A DNA stretch of 64,000 nt from Oscillospiraceae bacterium (GTDB lineage: Bacteria > Bacillota > Clostridia > Oscillospirales > Ruminococcaceae), in assembly GCA_031260665.1 (NCBI GenBank), contig JAISLD010000036.1, positions 1-64,000 on the forward strand, in the 5' to 3' direction. Under the pieces are notes generated by a model. It searched no databases and had not been told where the DNA came from. It was given only the letters and a program-made list of their open reading frames with translations. The position numbers and the translations under genes were made by a program. Numbering within the stretch: position 1 is the first letter of the stretch; each line of letters begins with the position of its first letter. Below are positions 1-9,202 of this stretch, in pieces.

Positions 1-2
1 AT

Positions 3-341
3 TACAACAGCCTTTTGAAAAAGGTCACGGTGTCGGACAACAAGGCGAAGCTCTTGGGTCTTGGCTACGAGGAAGCTCTTGCTGGCGAAACCGCCGAAGC
101 TATGACGAACGGCGAACTCGACAAGGTTTTCGCAAATCAGAAGAAACACCTTGAATCCCTCGAAAAGAAAATTCGTGCCGATGTTCTGAAAGACACGCCT
201 AAACCCGGTAAAGATACTGTCCCCGGCGCAGTTGATTATCAGAAGAAAATCGAAGAAGCGCAGAAAAATGGGGACATGAGTGCGGCGGCGTACTATACGA
301 GACTTGCCGCACAAGAAGAAGCAACGCCCCCCACCACTTAA
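3..341 (+). CDS. Phage scaffold / minor structural protein (GP20-like), 5' truncated by window edge
   Basis: Open frame continues to the window start (YNSLLKKVTVSDNKAKLL...); charged, helical; directly upstream of the major capsid gene. Confidence 0.55.
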   Translation, partial: YNSLLKKVTVSDNKAKLLGLGYEEALAGETAEAMTNGELDKVFANQKKHLESLEKKIRADVLKDTPKPGKDTVPGAVDYQKKIEEAQKNGDMSAAAYYTRLAAQEEATPPTT

Positions 342-365
342 TTTTGAAAAGGAGAGTTGAAAGAT

Positions 366-1394
366 ATGGCAGACGTTTTGGCTACCAGCTTTGGAGTATT
401 GAATTACTCCGGTATGCTCTTTAACAAGGGCAACATTCGCACTCCCTTGAGTGCAATCATCGGTTCTCGTGCAAAAACCACTAACCATGTGGAATTCATT
501 ACCGGGCAGGAGTACACCTCCGGCGGCGGTGAACAGCCGAGCATTTCCGAGAACGCTTCTCTTACTGCTCCCGAAGCTACGGTTGTAACTCGTGAGCAGA
601 AAACCAACGTCACTCAGATTTTCATGGAAGCCGTTGGCGTTTCTTATGCCAAGCAGAGCAACATGGGTACTCTGTCCGGCGTGAACATTGCAAGTCAACA
701 GGCCAACCCCATCAACGAGCTTGACTTCCAAGTAGCCGCAAAAATGCAGAAGGTGAATCGTGACATTGAGTACACCTTCATCAATGGTGTTTTCAACAAA
801 GCAACCACTGACGCTACGGTGAACAAGACTCGTGGTCTCGTTACCGCTATCACTACCAACACCAAGGCAATGGGGTCTAAGCCCCTCGGTCTGTGGGATA
901 TTGCCGACATGGTGAAGAAAATCTACGGTGCAAATGCCCCTACAGATGGTCTTTGCCTGTGGTGTGACGCTACCACGCTGTTTCAGATTAACGCTGACGC
1001 TACGAACAACGGTCTTTCCGTAGTTCCTGCTTCTCGTGAAATCAACGGTATCGCCCTGTCCAGTGTAGTCACTCCTATCGGCGTGGTTTACCTGTTCCTT
1101 GGCGAGTTCCTTCCTGCCGGAACTGCTCTGTTGCTGAACCTCGGCGTTATCGCCCCTGTGTATCAGCCTGTTCCCGGTAAGGGCAATTTCTTCCTTGAGC
1201 CGCTGGCTAAGACTGGTGCTGGTGAAAAGTATCAGCTTTTCGGTCAGATTGGTCTCGACCACGGGCCGGAATGGTATCACGGTAAATTCACTGGCATTGC
1301 TCAGACCTTCACCGCTCCTACCTACAGCCGTAAGGTCTTCATTGCCAACGATTCCGATAACCCTGTCAACACCAAGGAAGTCACCGCTGGCTAA
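366..1394 (+). CDS. Phage major capsid protein (SU10-like / DUF5309-type)
   Basis: MADVLATSFGVLNYSG...; ~340 aa, follows scaffold, precedes head-tail connector genes; ATG at 366 rather than 357. Confidence 0.75.
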   Translation: MADVLATSFGVLNYSGMLFNKGNIRTPLSAIIGSRAKTTNHVEFITGQEYTSGGGEQPSISENASLTAPEATVVTREQKTNVTQIFMEAVGVSYAKQSNMGTLSGVNIASQQANPINELDFQVAAKMQKVNRDIEYTFINGVFNKATTDATVNKTRGLVTAITTNTKAMGSKPLGLWDIADMVKKIYGANAPTDGLCLWCDATTLFQINADATNNGLSVVPASREINGIALSSVVTPIGVVYLFLGEFLPAGTALLLNLGVIAPVYQPVPGKGNFFLEPLAKTGAGEKYQLFGQIGLDHGPEWYHGKFTGIAQTFTAPTYSRKVFIANDSDNPVNTKEVTAG

Positions 1395-1419
1395 TAAACG
1401 ATAAAGGAGGTACACAGTC

Positions 1420-1758
1420 ATGAACGCAACTGAAAAACTCGCTATGCTCAAAGTCCTTGTAGACGTTAAAGGAGATACGCAGGATTTGGCTCTGACTGTG
1501 TACCTTGCTTTAGCTGGAAAGAAAATTATCAACAAGGCGTTTCCGTATGACTCCACACAGACCGAAGTACCGTCCCGATATGATTTCCTTCAATGCGAAA
1601 TCGCCGCCTATCTTTGGAACAAACGAGGTGCGGAAGGTGAGACTTCTCACAGTGAAAACGGTGTAAGCCGTTCTTACGAAAACGCAGATGTACCCTCCTC
1701 CATGCTGAAAGAAATCGTACCGTACTGCGGTTCGATTCGGGAGGTGGCGAGAGAATGA
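1420..1758 (+). CDS. Phage head-tail connector protein
   Basis: 112 aa ORF directly after capsid gene; RBS aaggagg upstream; synteny. Confidence 0.55.
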   Translation: MNATEKLAMLKVLVDVKGDTQDLALTVYLALAGKKIINKAFPYDSTQTEVPSRYDFLQCEIAAYLWNKRGAEGETSHSENGVSRSYENADVPSSMLKEIVPYCGSIREVARE

Positions 1759-2159
1759 GGTGCATGAGCAGGAATAAGGTCACTTTTTTCTACGCTCTTT
1801 ATGAGCGCAAGGAAGCAATCACGGACGATTATGGGAACACGACTGGCGAGTTTGAGGTAATCTACGGAAATCCGTTGGAGTATTCGGCAAATATCTCAGC
1901 CGCCAAAGGAGAAACACAGACTCGGCAATTCGGAGAAAACGAGGTCTATGACAAAGTTATTGTGGCGGACAACACCGTCCCTCCGATTGACGAGTATTCG
2001 GTCTTGTGGATAGACACCTTACCACAGCTTGACGAGACCGGGGCATTGGCTACGGACGAGACCGGGAAGGTAATTACTCCCTATGACTACATCGTGACAA
2101 AAGTTGCTCGTAGCTTGAACAGCGTTTCCATTGCTGTAAGCAAGGTGAAAGTCCAATGA
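1755..2159 (+). CDS. Phage head-closure / structural protein
   Basis: 134 aa, overlaps neighbours by 4 nt, position in morphogenesis operon. Confidence 0.45.
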   Translation: MRCMSRNKVTFFYALYERKEAITDDYGNTTGEFEVIYGNPLEYSANISAAKGETQTRQFGENEVYDKVIVADNTVPPIDEYSVLWIDTLPQLDETGALATDETGKVITPYDYIVTKVARSLNSVSIAVSKVKVQ

Positions 2160-2677
2160 AAAAGACGGTTATCAGCTTCGGATTGTCTGAGCGAGAAATC
2201 GGCAAGGCAATTAAGGAACTTGAGCAGTACAAGCAGGAACTCATTCGCAAGACTGCTCTCCTTCGGGAGAAGGTTGCGGATAGGATTGCGAGTCTTGCTC
2301 GTAGTGGATTCAATGGTGCGGTTGTGGACGATGTGTTGAAAGGCGGCGTAAAAACAGCGCAAGTCGATGTTTCGCTGAACAACACAAATGATGTCTCACT
2401 GGTAATCGCAAACGGCGAAGACGCTATATGGGTAGAATTTGGAGCTGGCGTATTTCACAACGGTTCTGCCGGGTCTTCTCCTCACCCGGAAGGTTCTGCT
2501 CTCGGATTCACGATTGGCGGCTACGGCAAAGGCATGGGTAAAAAAGAAGTTTGGGGGTACTACGAGGGAGACGAACTTCGACTCACTCACGGTACACCAG
2601 CGATTATGCCGATGTACAATGCCGTGAAAACAGTCTGTGACGAGATAGCTGATATTGCAAGGGAGGTATTTGAATGA
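2156..2677 (+). CDS. HK97 gp10-like tail/neck protein
   Basis: 173 aa with ...IWVEFGAGVFHN...GTPAIMPMYNAV..., typical of the HK97-gp10 family. Confidence 0.65.
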   Translation: MKKTVISFGLSEREIGKAIKELEQYKQELIRKTALLREKVADRIASLARSGFNGAVVDDVLKGGVKTAQVDVSLNNTNDVSLVIANGEDAIWVEFGAGVFHNGSAGSSPHPEGSALGFTIGGYGKGMGKKEVWGYYEGDELRLTHGTPAIMPMYNAVKTVCDEIADIAREVFE

Positions 2678-3078
2678 TTGACGTAGAGACTGAGCTTTTT
2701 TCAGAGGTGTCAAGTAAAGTCCGGGAGAGATACCCGAACATCAACATGACAGGCGAGTACGTCAAGTCACCTTCTGATTTCCCTTGCGTGTCACTGGTTG
2801 AGGTGGACAATGCAACATTCCGCAATACGCAGACAACCGAAAGTCAAGAAAATCATGTGGTGGTCATGTACGAGCTGAATGTCTATTCCAACAAAACCAA
2901 AGGCAAAAAGGCTGAGTGTAAAGAGATAGTAGCGTTCATTGATGAACTGTTGATGGAGCTGAATTTCACAAGAATTATGCTTGAGCCTGTGCCAAACCAA
3001 GACAATGCAACAATTTACCGTATGCTTGGGCGTTACCGGGCAATCGTTTCAAAAAACAAAACCATCTATAGGAGGTAA
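2674..3078 (+). CDS. Phage tail completion/terminator-like protein
   Basis: 134 aa between gp10-like and major tail gene; synteny. Confidence 0.5.
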   Translation: MIDVETELFSEVSSKVRERYPNINMTGEYVKSPSDFPCVSLVEVDNATFRNTQTTESQENHVVVMYELNVYSNKTKGKKAECKEIVAFIDELLMELNFTRIMLEPVPNQDNATIYRMLGRYRAIVSKNKTIYRR

Positions 3079-3083
3079 AAATC

Positions 3084-3509
3084 ATGGCAATTTCGACTTA
3101 TAAGATTTTCCTTATGAAGAAGGGCGAGGGTAGCACATACGCCAAGCTCATTAACATTAAGGATTTTCCCGATTTGGGCGGTTCGCCCGAAATGCTTGAA
3201 ACTACCACCCTGTCTGACAAAATGCAGACGTATATTCCGGGTATTCAGTCCCTTGACGCTCTTGAGTTTACCGCCAACTACACCAAGGAGGATTACACCA
3301 CGCTCAAAGCTCTTGAAGGTGTTGAGCATGAGTACGCCGTTTGGTTCGGCGGCACGGAAACTGGCGGCGTGATTACGCCCACTGGCTCGGACGGTAAGTT
3401 TGAGTTCAAAGGTCAGCTTTCGGCGTTCCCTGTTGGCGGCGGCGTGAATGAGGTAGTTGACATGACAGTTACTATCGCTCCTTCCACCCCCATCGAACTC
3501 GCAGAGTAA
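3084..3509 (+). CDS. Phage major tail (tube) protein
   Basis: 141 aa, MAISTYKIFLMKKGEGSTYAKLINIKDFPDLGGSPEMLETTTLSD..., typical major tail protein N-terminus and position. Confidence 0.65.
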   Translation: MAISTYKIFLMKKGEGSTYAKLINIKDFPDLGGSPEMLETTTLSDKMQTYIPGIQSLDALEFTANYTKEDYTTLKALEGVEHEYAVWFGGTETGGVITPTGSDGKFEFKGQLSAFPVGGGVNEVVDMTVTIAPSTPIELAE

Positions 3510-3532
3510 AAAAATTATAGGAGGACAGTAAA

Positions 3533-3862
3533 ATGGCAAAGCAGTTGAGTTTCAATTTTGAGGATAAGGAATACACCTTGGAGTTCACTCGTAGGACAGT
3601 TACGGAAATGGAGAAGAAAGGGTTTGTTGCTTCGGACATCACCGATAAGCCCATGACCACTCTCCCGGCTCTGTTCGCTGGTGCATTTCTTGCACACCAC
3701 AGGTTCGTCAAGGAAGACGTAATCAATGACATCTATTCCAAACTTACCAAGAAGGAAGACCTTATCGGCAAGCTGGCTGAAATGTACAACGAACCGATTA
3801 TGGCTCTTGTGCAAGAGCCGGAGGAAGACAAGGGAAACGTGAACTGGACAGTGACTTGGTAA
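3533..3862 (+). CDS. Tail assembly chaperone, upstream ORF (gpG-like)
   Basis: 109 aa, between major tail and tape measure genes; followed by -1 frame ORF. Confidence 0.65.
   Translation: MAKQLSFNFEDKEYTLEFTRRTVTEMEKKGFVASDITDKPMTTLPALFAGAFLAHHRFVKEDVINDIYSKLTKKEDLIGKLAEMYNEPIMALVQEPEEDKGNVNWTVTW
3832..3838 (+). promoter_or_regulatory. Putative -1 programmed ribosomal frameshift heptamer G GGA AAC
   Basis: Zero-frame codons GGA(3833-3835) AAC(3836-3838) preceded by G; XXXYYYZ form; no stop in the -1 frame after it. Confidence 0.65.
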
Positions 3863-4299
3863 GTGACTCGCTGTCCTCCACTGAGGGGAGTGGTGGTGTA
3901 ACTGCCACTGCTCCCCTCAAAACTTACACCGAGAAATTCAATGAGTTGTTCCCCTATTACCTCTCCATCGGTATGACCGAGGAGCAGTATTGGGACAAGG
4001 ACAACCAACTCGTGATTGCTTACAGGAAAGCGGACGAACTGAGAATGGCTCGGAAAAATCAAGAGCTGTGGCTACAGGGAGCTTATTTCTATGACGCTCT
4101 GTGCCGGGTGTCTCCAATCCTTCATGCCTTTGCTAAAAAAGGAACGAAGCCCTCCCCATATCTTGCGGAAGCCTATGCTTTGACCGAAAAGCAAGCAGAA
4201 CTCGTGCAGGAGGAAAAATCGAAGAAAGTCTTTGATAAGGGCAAAAAAATGATGGAAGGATTCATGGCACAGCATAATCAAAAATTCGGAAGGAAGTGA
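3838..4299 (+). CDS. Tail assembly chaperone, downstream ORF (gpGT-like extension), probably made by -1 frameshift
   Basis: ORF in -1 frame relative to the upstream chaperone, no ATG/RBS at its start; open frame continuous from slippery site 3832-3838. Confidence 0.6.
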   Translation, partial: RELDSDLVSDSLSSTEGSGGVTATAPLKTYTEKFNELFPYYLSIGMTEEQYWDKDNQLVIAYRKADELRMARKNQELWLQGAYFYDALCRVSPILHAFAKKGTKPSPYLAEAYALTEKQAELVQEEKSKKVFDKGKKMMEGFMAQHNQKFGRK

Positions 4300-4304
4300 G
4301 GAAA

Positions 4305-7300
4305 ATGTCTACGACAATCGAATCGTTACAGGTTGAGGTTCAATCCAGTGCGACCTCTGCGGTTAGTGGAATAGACGCACTTGCTTCCTCGCTTGGTAAG
4401 TTAAAGTCCGCAACCAAGGGCGGCGTTGGGTTGACCGCTGTCGCAAAACAGCTTACCACTCTGAACAACGCCTTGAACGGTATCAGTGGTGCAAATGCAG
4501 ACAATCTGAACAAACTCGCACAGGGTTTGCAGACACTTTCCTCGTGTGGGAATCTCAAGCTATCGTCTTCTGTTCCCACACAGATAACCAATATCGGCAC
4601 GGCGGTCAAGTCTCTCAGTGGGACTGATTTCTCCGTACTTTCTCGCCTTGCCAATTCTCTTACGCCTTTAGAGAATGTCGGCAAGTCGAACTTGAACAGT
4701 TTCATATCGCAGTTGCAGAGACTACCTCAAGCGGTACAGGCACTCAATTCTGTAAACATGGGAGGATTGAGCAGTAAACTTGCGGAGCTTGTATCGGCAC
4801 TGAGTCAGCTTTCCAACATGGGTAAGAACAATTTGACATCGTTCGTCACTCAGTTGAACAAGATTCCAAAACTGATGGAGAATTTGAAAAATGTAGACAT
4901 GAGGACGCTCTACAATCAAATTCAGTCGCTTGTTAGAGTGTTCACACCATTGGCTACTCAGATGGAAAAGGTGTCCGCTGGTTTTGCGGCTTTCCCCACT
5001 CGTATTCAAAGACTTATTGCGGACAATGAGAAACTGGCAACCTCTAACGCCAAAACAGGCACGAGCTATGTGAACCTTGCGGCAAAAATCGGTATAGCGT
5101 ATGTTGCGCTTACGAGAATTGCTCGTGTTGTTGCGTCCTTTATCGTGAAGTCGAACCAGTACGTTGAGGATTTGAACCTGTTCACCGCTTCAATGGGTAA
5201 GTACGCAGATGAAGCTAAGAAATACGCAGAGAGCGTGGCCGACATCATTGGTATTGACCCGGCGGAATGGCTGAGAAATCAAGGTATCTTCATGACACTT
5301 GCAACAGGCTTTTGCGTTGTGAGTGACAGAGCGTACATCATGAGTCAGAACTTGACTCAGCTCGGCTATGACATTTCGTCTTTTTTCAATATCAGCTTTG
5401 CTGATTCCATGCAGAAGCTACAGTCCGGCATTGCTGGCGAACTTGAACCTCTCCGTAGGCTCGGCTATGACCTTTCAGTAGCTCGACTGCAACAGGAAGC
5501 ATACACGCTCGGTATCAAGAAGAAAATCTCGGCAATGACACAGGCTGAAAAAGCAGAGTTGCGCTACTACGCCATCATGACACAGGTCACAGTCGCTCAA
5601 GGCGATATGGCTCGTACATTGATTGCTCCTGCTAATCAGATTCGTATTTTGCAAGCACAGGTTACTCAGTGCGCTCGTGCGCTTGGTAATATCTTTATCC
5701 CGGCTCTGAACGCTGTCCTTCCTTACGCTATCGCTTTGGCGAAGGTGATTAGAATGGTGGCGGACGTTATCTCAAGCCTGTTCGGGTTTTCTCTCCCGGA
5801 GATAGACTACAGCGGCTTGAATGGTGCGGCTGGTGGTGCAGACGATGTAGCTAATGGTCTTGGTGACGCAACCAAGAAAGCAAAGGAACTCAAAAAAGCT
5901 CTAATTGGCATTGACGAACTTAACGTTCTCAGTCCGCCGGAGGATTCCGACAGCGGTACTGGTATCGGCGGAGCTGGCGGTCTTGGATTTGAACTGCCTA
6001 CTTATGACTTCATCAATGACGCAGTAACCAGCAAAATTGATGAAATCGTGCAGAAGATGAAAGAATGGCTCGGCATAGCCGATGGAATTGATTCTTGGGC
6101 AGAGTTCTTCGACACTCGTTTAGGTAAGATTCTGTTGGCCGTAGGTGCAATCGGTGCAGGACTTGCCGCATGGAAGATTGCCAAGGGAATTACCGACTTC
6201 TTCAAGACTATCTCCTCGTTCAAGGGATTTAATATCTCCTTGGCTTCGATTGGCGGTCTTGGCTTGCTTTCTGACCTCAACGAGTTCATCAAGTATTTCA
6301 AGGACTTCGTAGAGAATGGGGCTACCTTCCAAAACGTAACAGGAATGATAAGTGAGTTTGCTGGTGCGATTGGTGACTCCATGATTATCTTAGGCAACGT
6401 CAAAGTTGGCGGTGCTTTGAAAGTGGCACAGGGTATCGGTGAAATTGCAGTCGCAATTAAGGACATTTCTGAGAGTGGAGTGAATTGGGACAATGCCAAT
6501 ACCGCTATCAGAGGTTTGACGAATATTGCAATCGGTATCGGTGTCTTCACTGGCAATCTCAAGGTTGCCGCTTGGGGCTTGGCAATACAGGGCTTCACCG
6601 CCATCATTACCGAAATCGGTGATAACTGGAACGCTATAAAACAAGGCGATTGGAGTGGAGTGGACGTTGCTACGCTGGCTATCGGTGCGCTGGAAGTATT
6701 GGGCGGACTGGCTATTGCGCTGGACGTGTTCTCCAAGCTCAAGGGTGTAGTTTCAATCGGTAAGTCGGCAGAAGCGGTTAAGACCGTATCTGACGCTACA
6801 GGCAATCTGAGCAACACCGTAAGTACAGGTCTTTCCCCGAACCTTTCCACTCTTACTAAAAACCTTGGTATGGGGATTGTGATTGTCGCAGAGGTTGCGG
6901 CGGCGGCATTGCTTATCACAGGCGCAATTATCCTGCTCGGAATGGAGCTGGAACAGGTCGGTATCGCTTGGCAACCTGTCATTGACAACGGCGGCACAGT
7001 TGCGGCGGCAATGGGTATCGGAGTCGGTATCTTAGCGGCAATCGGCGTTGTGACCGCTCTCTTAGGCTCTGTAGGTACACCGCTTATTGTAAACATTGCT
7101 CTCGGCGTGGCTATCTTGGCAGAGCTGGGTATCGCCGCTGGTCTCTTTTTAATAGAGATTTGGGCGATAGGAAAGGGTTTAGACGAAATTGGCAAGGCAT
7201 GGCAACCTGTACTGGACAATGGTGACACCATTGCGAAAGGTATTGGACTTGGCACTGCTTTACTGGTTGGGATAGGGGTTGTCACTGCCGCTCTCGGCGT

Positions 7301-8807
7301 GGCTACCGTGGCAAGCGCAGGACTGTTGCCTTTGGCTATTGGTCTTGGTACTGCTATCCTCGTGGAGCTGGCTATAGCCGTGGTGCTGTTCATCGAAAGT
7401 CTTGTGGCTGTGGCAAAAGAACTTGGAAACAACCTTGCCCCGGCTCTCGATGATTTGAACGGAAAACTCCCCGGTTTGACTACCGATATGTCCGACTTCG
7501 TAGACTTCATGACTGCGTTTGCCGGAGAGGTTGTCAGATATACAGGAGCGAGTGCTGTCGCTGGATTGTCCGCAACAATCGACACGATTATCGGTTGGTT
7601 CACTCAAGACCCTATCGAGAAAATGAAGAACGATGTAGAGAAAATCGCAGGACAGGTGAAAGAGTTGAACGACAAGCTGAATGTAGCTGTCCCCGAACTG
7701 AAAACCGCAGTCGGTTTGTTGGCAGAATATGTTGACTTTGTTGATAAGCTCGGCACTGTAGCCGGGTCAAGTGGAACGGTGAAACTCTCCGAAGGTCTGA
7801 AAGTGAACTTGAAGACTGTAGGTGAAAACATCGTGACAGGGTTCAACGAAGGTGTCAAAAACAAGTATTCCACGATTCAGACCACGATAACAAATTGGGG
7901 TAGTGATGTTCAAAAGTGGTTCAACAATTCCTCTTTCGGTGGCGTGAACAAGGAGAAATTCGCCACCTATGCAAACGACATCGTGAACGGCTTCAAAGAT
8001 AAGATTTCCTCGTCCTCCGGCAACACCAAGAGCAGTATTACCTCTTGGGCTACCAACCTAAAAACGTGGTTCACAAGCAGTAGCTTCGGCGGAATAAACA
8101 AGGAGACCTTCGAGAAGTACGCAAACGACATCGTGAACGGCTTCAAGAATGGCATTGTTGGTCAGTCCGAAAGTGCAAAGAGTGGAATGACTACTTGGGC
8201 TAATAATACCAAGAAATACTTCACCGACATAGTATCGTCCAGCACTTTCTATGACATTGCGAAAGATGTCATTAAGGGCTTCAACAACGGTATCAATGAT
8301 TTCTACGACCTCTCTCGTTCCTATATGCGTAGATGGGCGAATGACGCAAAAGAGACCTTTAAGGAAGCTCTGGATTCCAATTCTCCGTCCAAAGTCTTCG
8401 AGCAAATAGGCGGAGATACAGTCCTCGGCTACAACCTCGGCATATCCCGGATTGGCAAGACCACGAGAGGTGTTGTGAACACTTGGGCGGACTCTTTTGT
8501 GAGCGTCAGCCCGGTCATGAGTTTCGCCGTGGACACCTCTGCATTGAGGTACTACAGCAGTGATTCCTTCGCCAAGTCCGTCTCTGCAAATGTCACGAGC
8601 AATAGTTCCGTTGCTGTCTCCGGCTTTAAGGAGGGCATGGAGGAATTCTATCGTGAGTACATCGAGCCTACGATGTCTCAAATGGCAGAGGATATGCGCC
8701 GACAGGCGGACAAGAACGAGCAGACCATCGTCCAAGTTGGCAACCGTGTCGTATCGGACGCTGTGACTACACAACAGAAAGCCAACGGATATGTGTTTGC
8801 AAAGTAA
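4305..8807 (+). CDS. Phage tail tape measure protein
   Basis: ~1500 aa, longest ORF of the module, helical N-terminus, hydrophobic repeats, follows tail chaperones. Confidence 0.9.
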   Translation: MSTTIESLQVEVQSSATSAVSGIDALASSLGKLKSATKGGVGLTAVAKQLTTLNNALNGISGANADNLNKLAQGLQTLSSCGNLKLSSSVPTQITNIGTAVKSLSGTDFSVLSRLANSLTPLENVGKSNLNSFISQLQRLPQAVQALNSVNMGGLSSKLAELVSALSQLSNMGKNNLTSFVTQLNKIPKLMENLKNVDMRTLYNQIQSLVRVFTPLATQMEKVSAGFAAFPTRIQRLIADNEKLATSNAKTGTSYVNLAAKIGIAYVALTRIARVVASFIVKSNQYVEDLNLFTASMGKYADEAKKYAESVADIIGIDPAEWLRNQGIFMTLATGFCVVSDRAYIMSQNLTQLGYDISSFFNISFADSMQKLQSGIAGELEPLRRLGYDLSVARLQQEAYTLGIKKKISAMTQAEKAELRYYAIMTQVTVAQGDMARTLIAPANQIRILQAQVTQCARALGNIFIPALNAVLPYAIALAKVIRMVADVISSLFGFSLPEIDYSGLNGAAGGADDVANGLGDATKKAKELKKALIGIDELNVLSPPEDSDSGTGIGGAGGLGFELPTYDFINDAVTSKIDEIVQKMKEWLGIADGIDSWAEFFDTRLGKILLAVGAIGAGLAAWKIAKGITDFFKTISSFKGFNISLASIGGLGLLSDLNEFIKYFKDFVENGATFQNVTGMISEFAGAIGDSMIILGNVKVGGALKVAQGIGEIAVAIKDISESGVNWDNANTAIRGLTNIAIGIGVFTGNLKVAAWGLAIQGFTAIITEIGDNWNAIKQGDWSGVDVATLAIGALEVLGGLAIALDVFSKLKGVVSIGKSAEAVKTVSDATGNLSNTVSTGLSPNLSTLTKNLGMGIVIVAEVAAAALLITGAIILLGMELEQVGIAWQPVIDNGGTVAAAMGIGVGILAAIGVVTALLGSVGTPLIVNIALGVAILAELGIAAGLFLIEIWAIGKGLDEIGKAWQPVLDNGDTIAKGIGLGTALLVGIGVVTAALGVATVASAGLLPLAIGLGTAILVELAIAVVLFIESLVAVAKELGNNLAPALDDLNGKLPGLTTDMSDFVDFMTAFAGEVVRYTGASAVAGLSATIDTIIGWFTQDPIEKMKNDVEKIAGQVKELNDKLNVAVPELKTAVGLLAEYVDFVDKLGTVAGSSGTVKLSEGLKVNLKTVGENIVTGFNEGVKNKYSTIQTTITNWGSDVQKWFNNSSFGGVNKEKFATYANDIVNGFKDKISSSSGNTKSSITSWATNLKTWFTSSSFGGINKETFEKYANDIVNGFKNGIVGQSESAKSGMTTWANNTKKYFTDIVSSSTFYDIAKDVIKGFNNGINDFYDLSRSYMRRWANDAKETFKEALDSNSPSKVFEQIGGDTVLGYNLGISRIGKTTRGVVNTWADSFVSVSPVMSFAVDTSALRYYSSDSFAKSVSANVTSNSSVAVSGFKEGMEEFYREYIEPTMSQMAEDMRRQADKNEQTIVQVGNRVVSDAVTTQQKANGYVFAK

Positions 8808-8819
8808 GGGGGTACGGTA

Positions 8820-9191
8820 ATGTCTTATTTGGCAATTAACGGTTATGAATTACCTCCTCCGAAGCGAGGAGTACACCCTATCGTAACTACGATGGTGGAC
8901 GCTGGCAGAAATGCCAACGGAGCAGTTGTGGGTCAGCGTGTGGGTCGAGACCAGTACAAGATAGACGGTCTTGAGTGGTCTTGGCTCACCGCCGCTCAAT
9001 GGAGTCGCATACTCAGTATTCTCAGCAGTTTCTTTGTGTATGTGACCTTCATTGACCCGGTGTCGAACTCCCCGAAGACCATCAAAATGTACCCCGGTGA
9101 TAGAACCGCCGAACCCTATTGGGTCGATGGGAACGGAAAGCCGACACACTACAGAAATTGCAAAATGAATCTTGTTGATGTTGGCGAGTAA
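8820..9191 (+). CDS. Phage tail protein (distal tail / DUF6711-like)
   Basis: 123 aa immediately after tape measure. Confidence 0.5.
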   Translation: MSYLAINGYELPPPKRGVHPIVTTMVDAGRNANGAVVGQRVGRDQYKIDGLEWSWLTAAQWSRILSILSSFFVYVTFIDPVSNSPKTIKMYPGDRTAEPYWVDGNGKPTHYRNCKMNLVDVGE

Positions 9192-9202
9192 GGAGTGATT
9201 TT

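Noticed and set aside
6002-7603. 533 aa minus-strand ORF
   Set aside because: Fully antisense to the tape measure gene, low-complexity Pro/Ala/Ser/Ile composition; shadow ORF of a biased coding strand.
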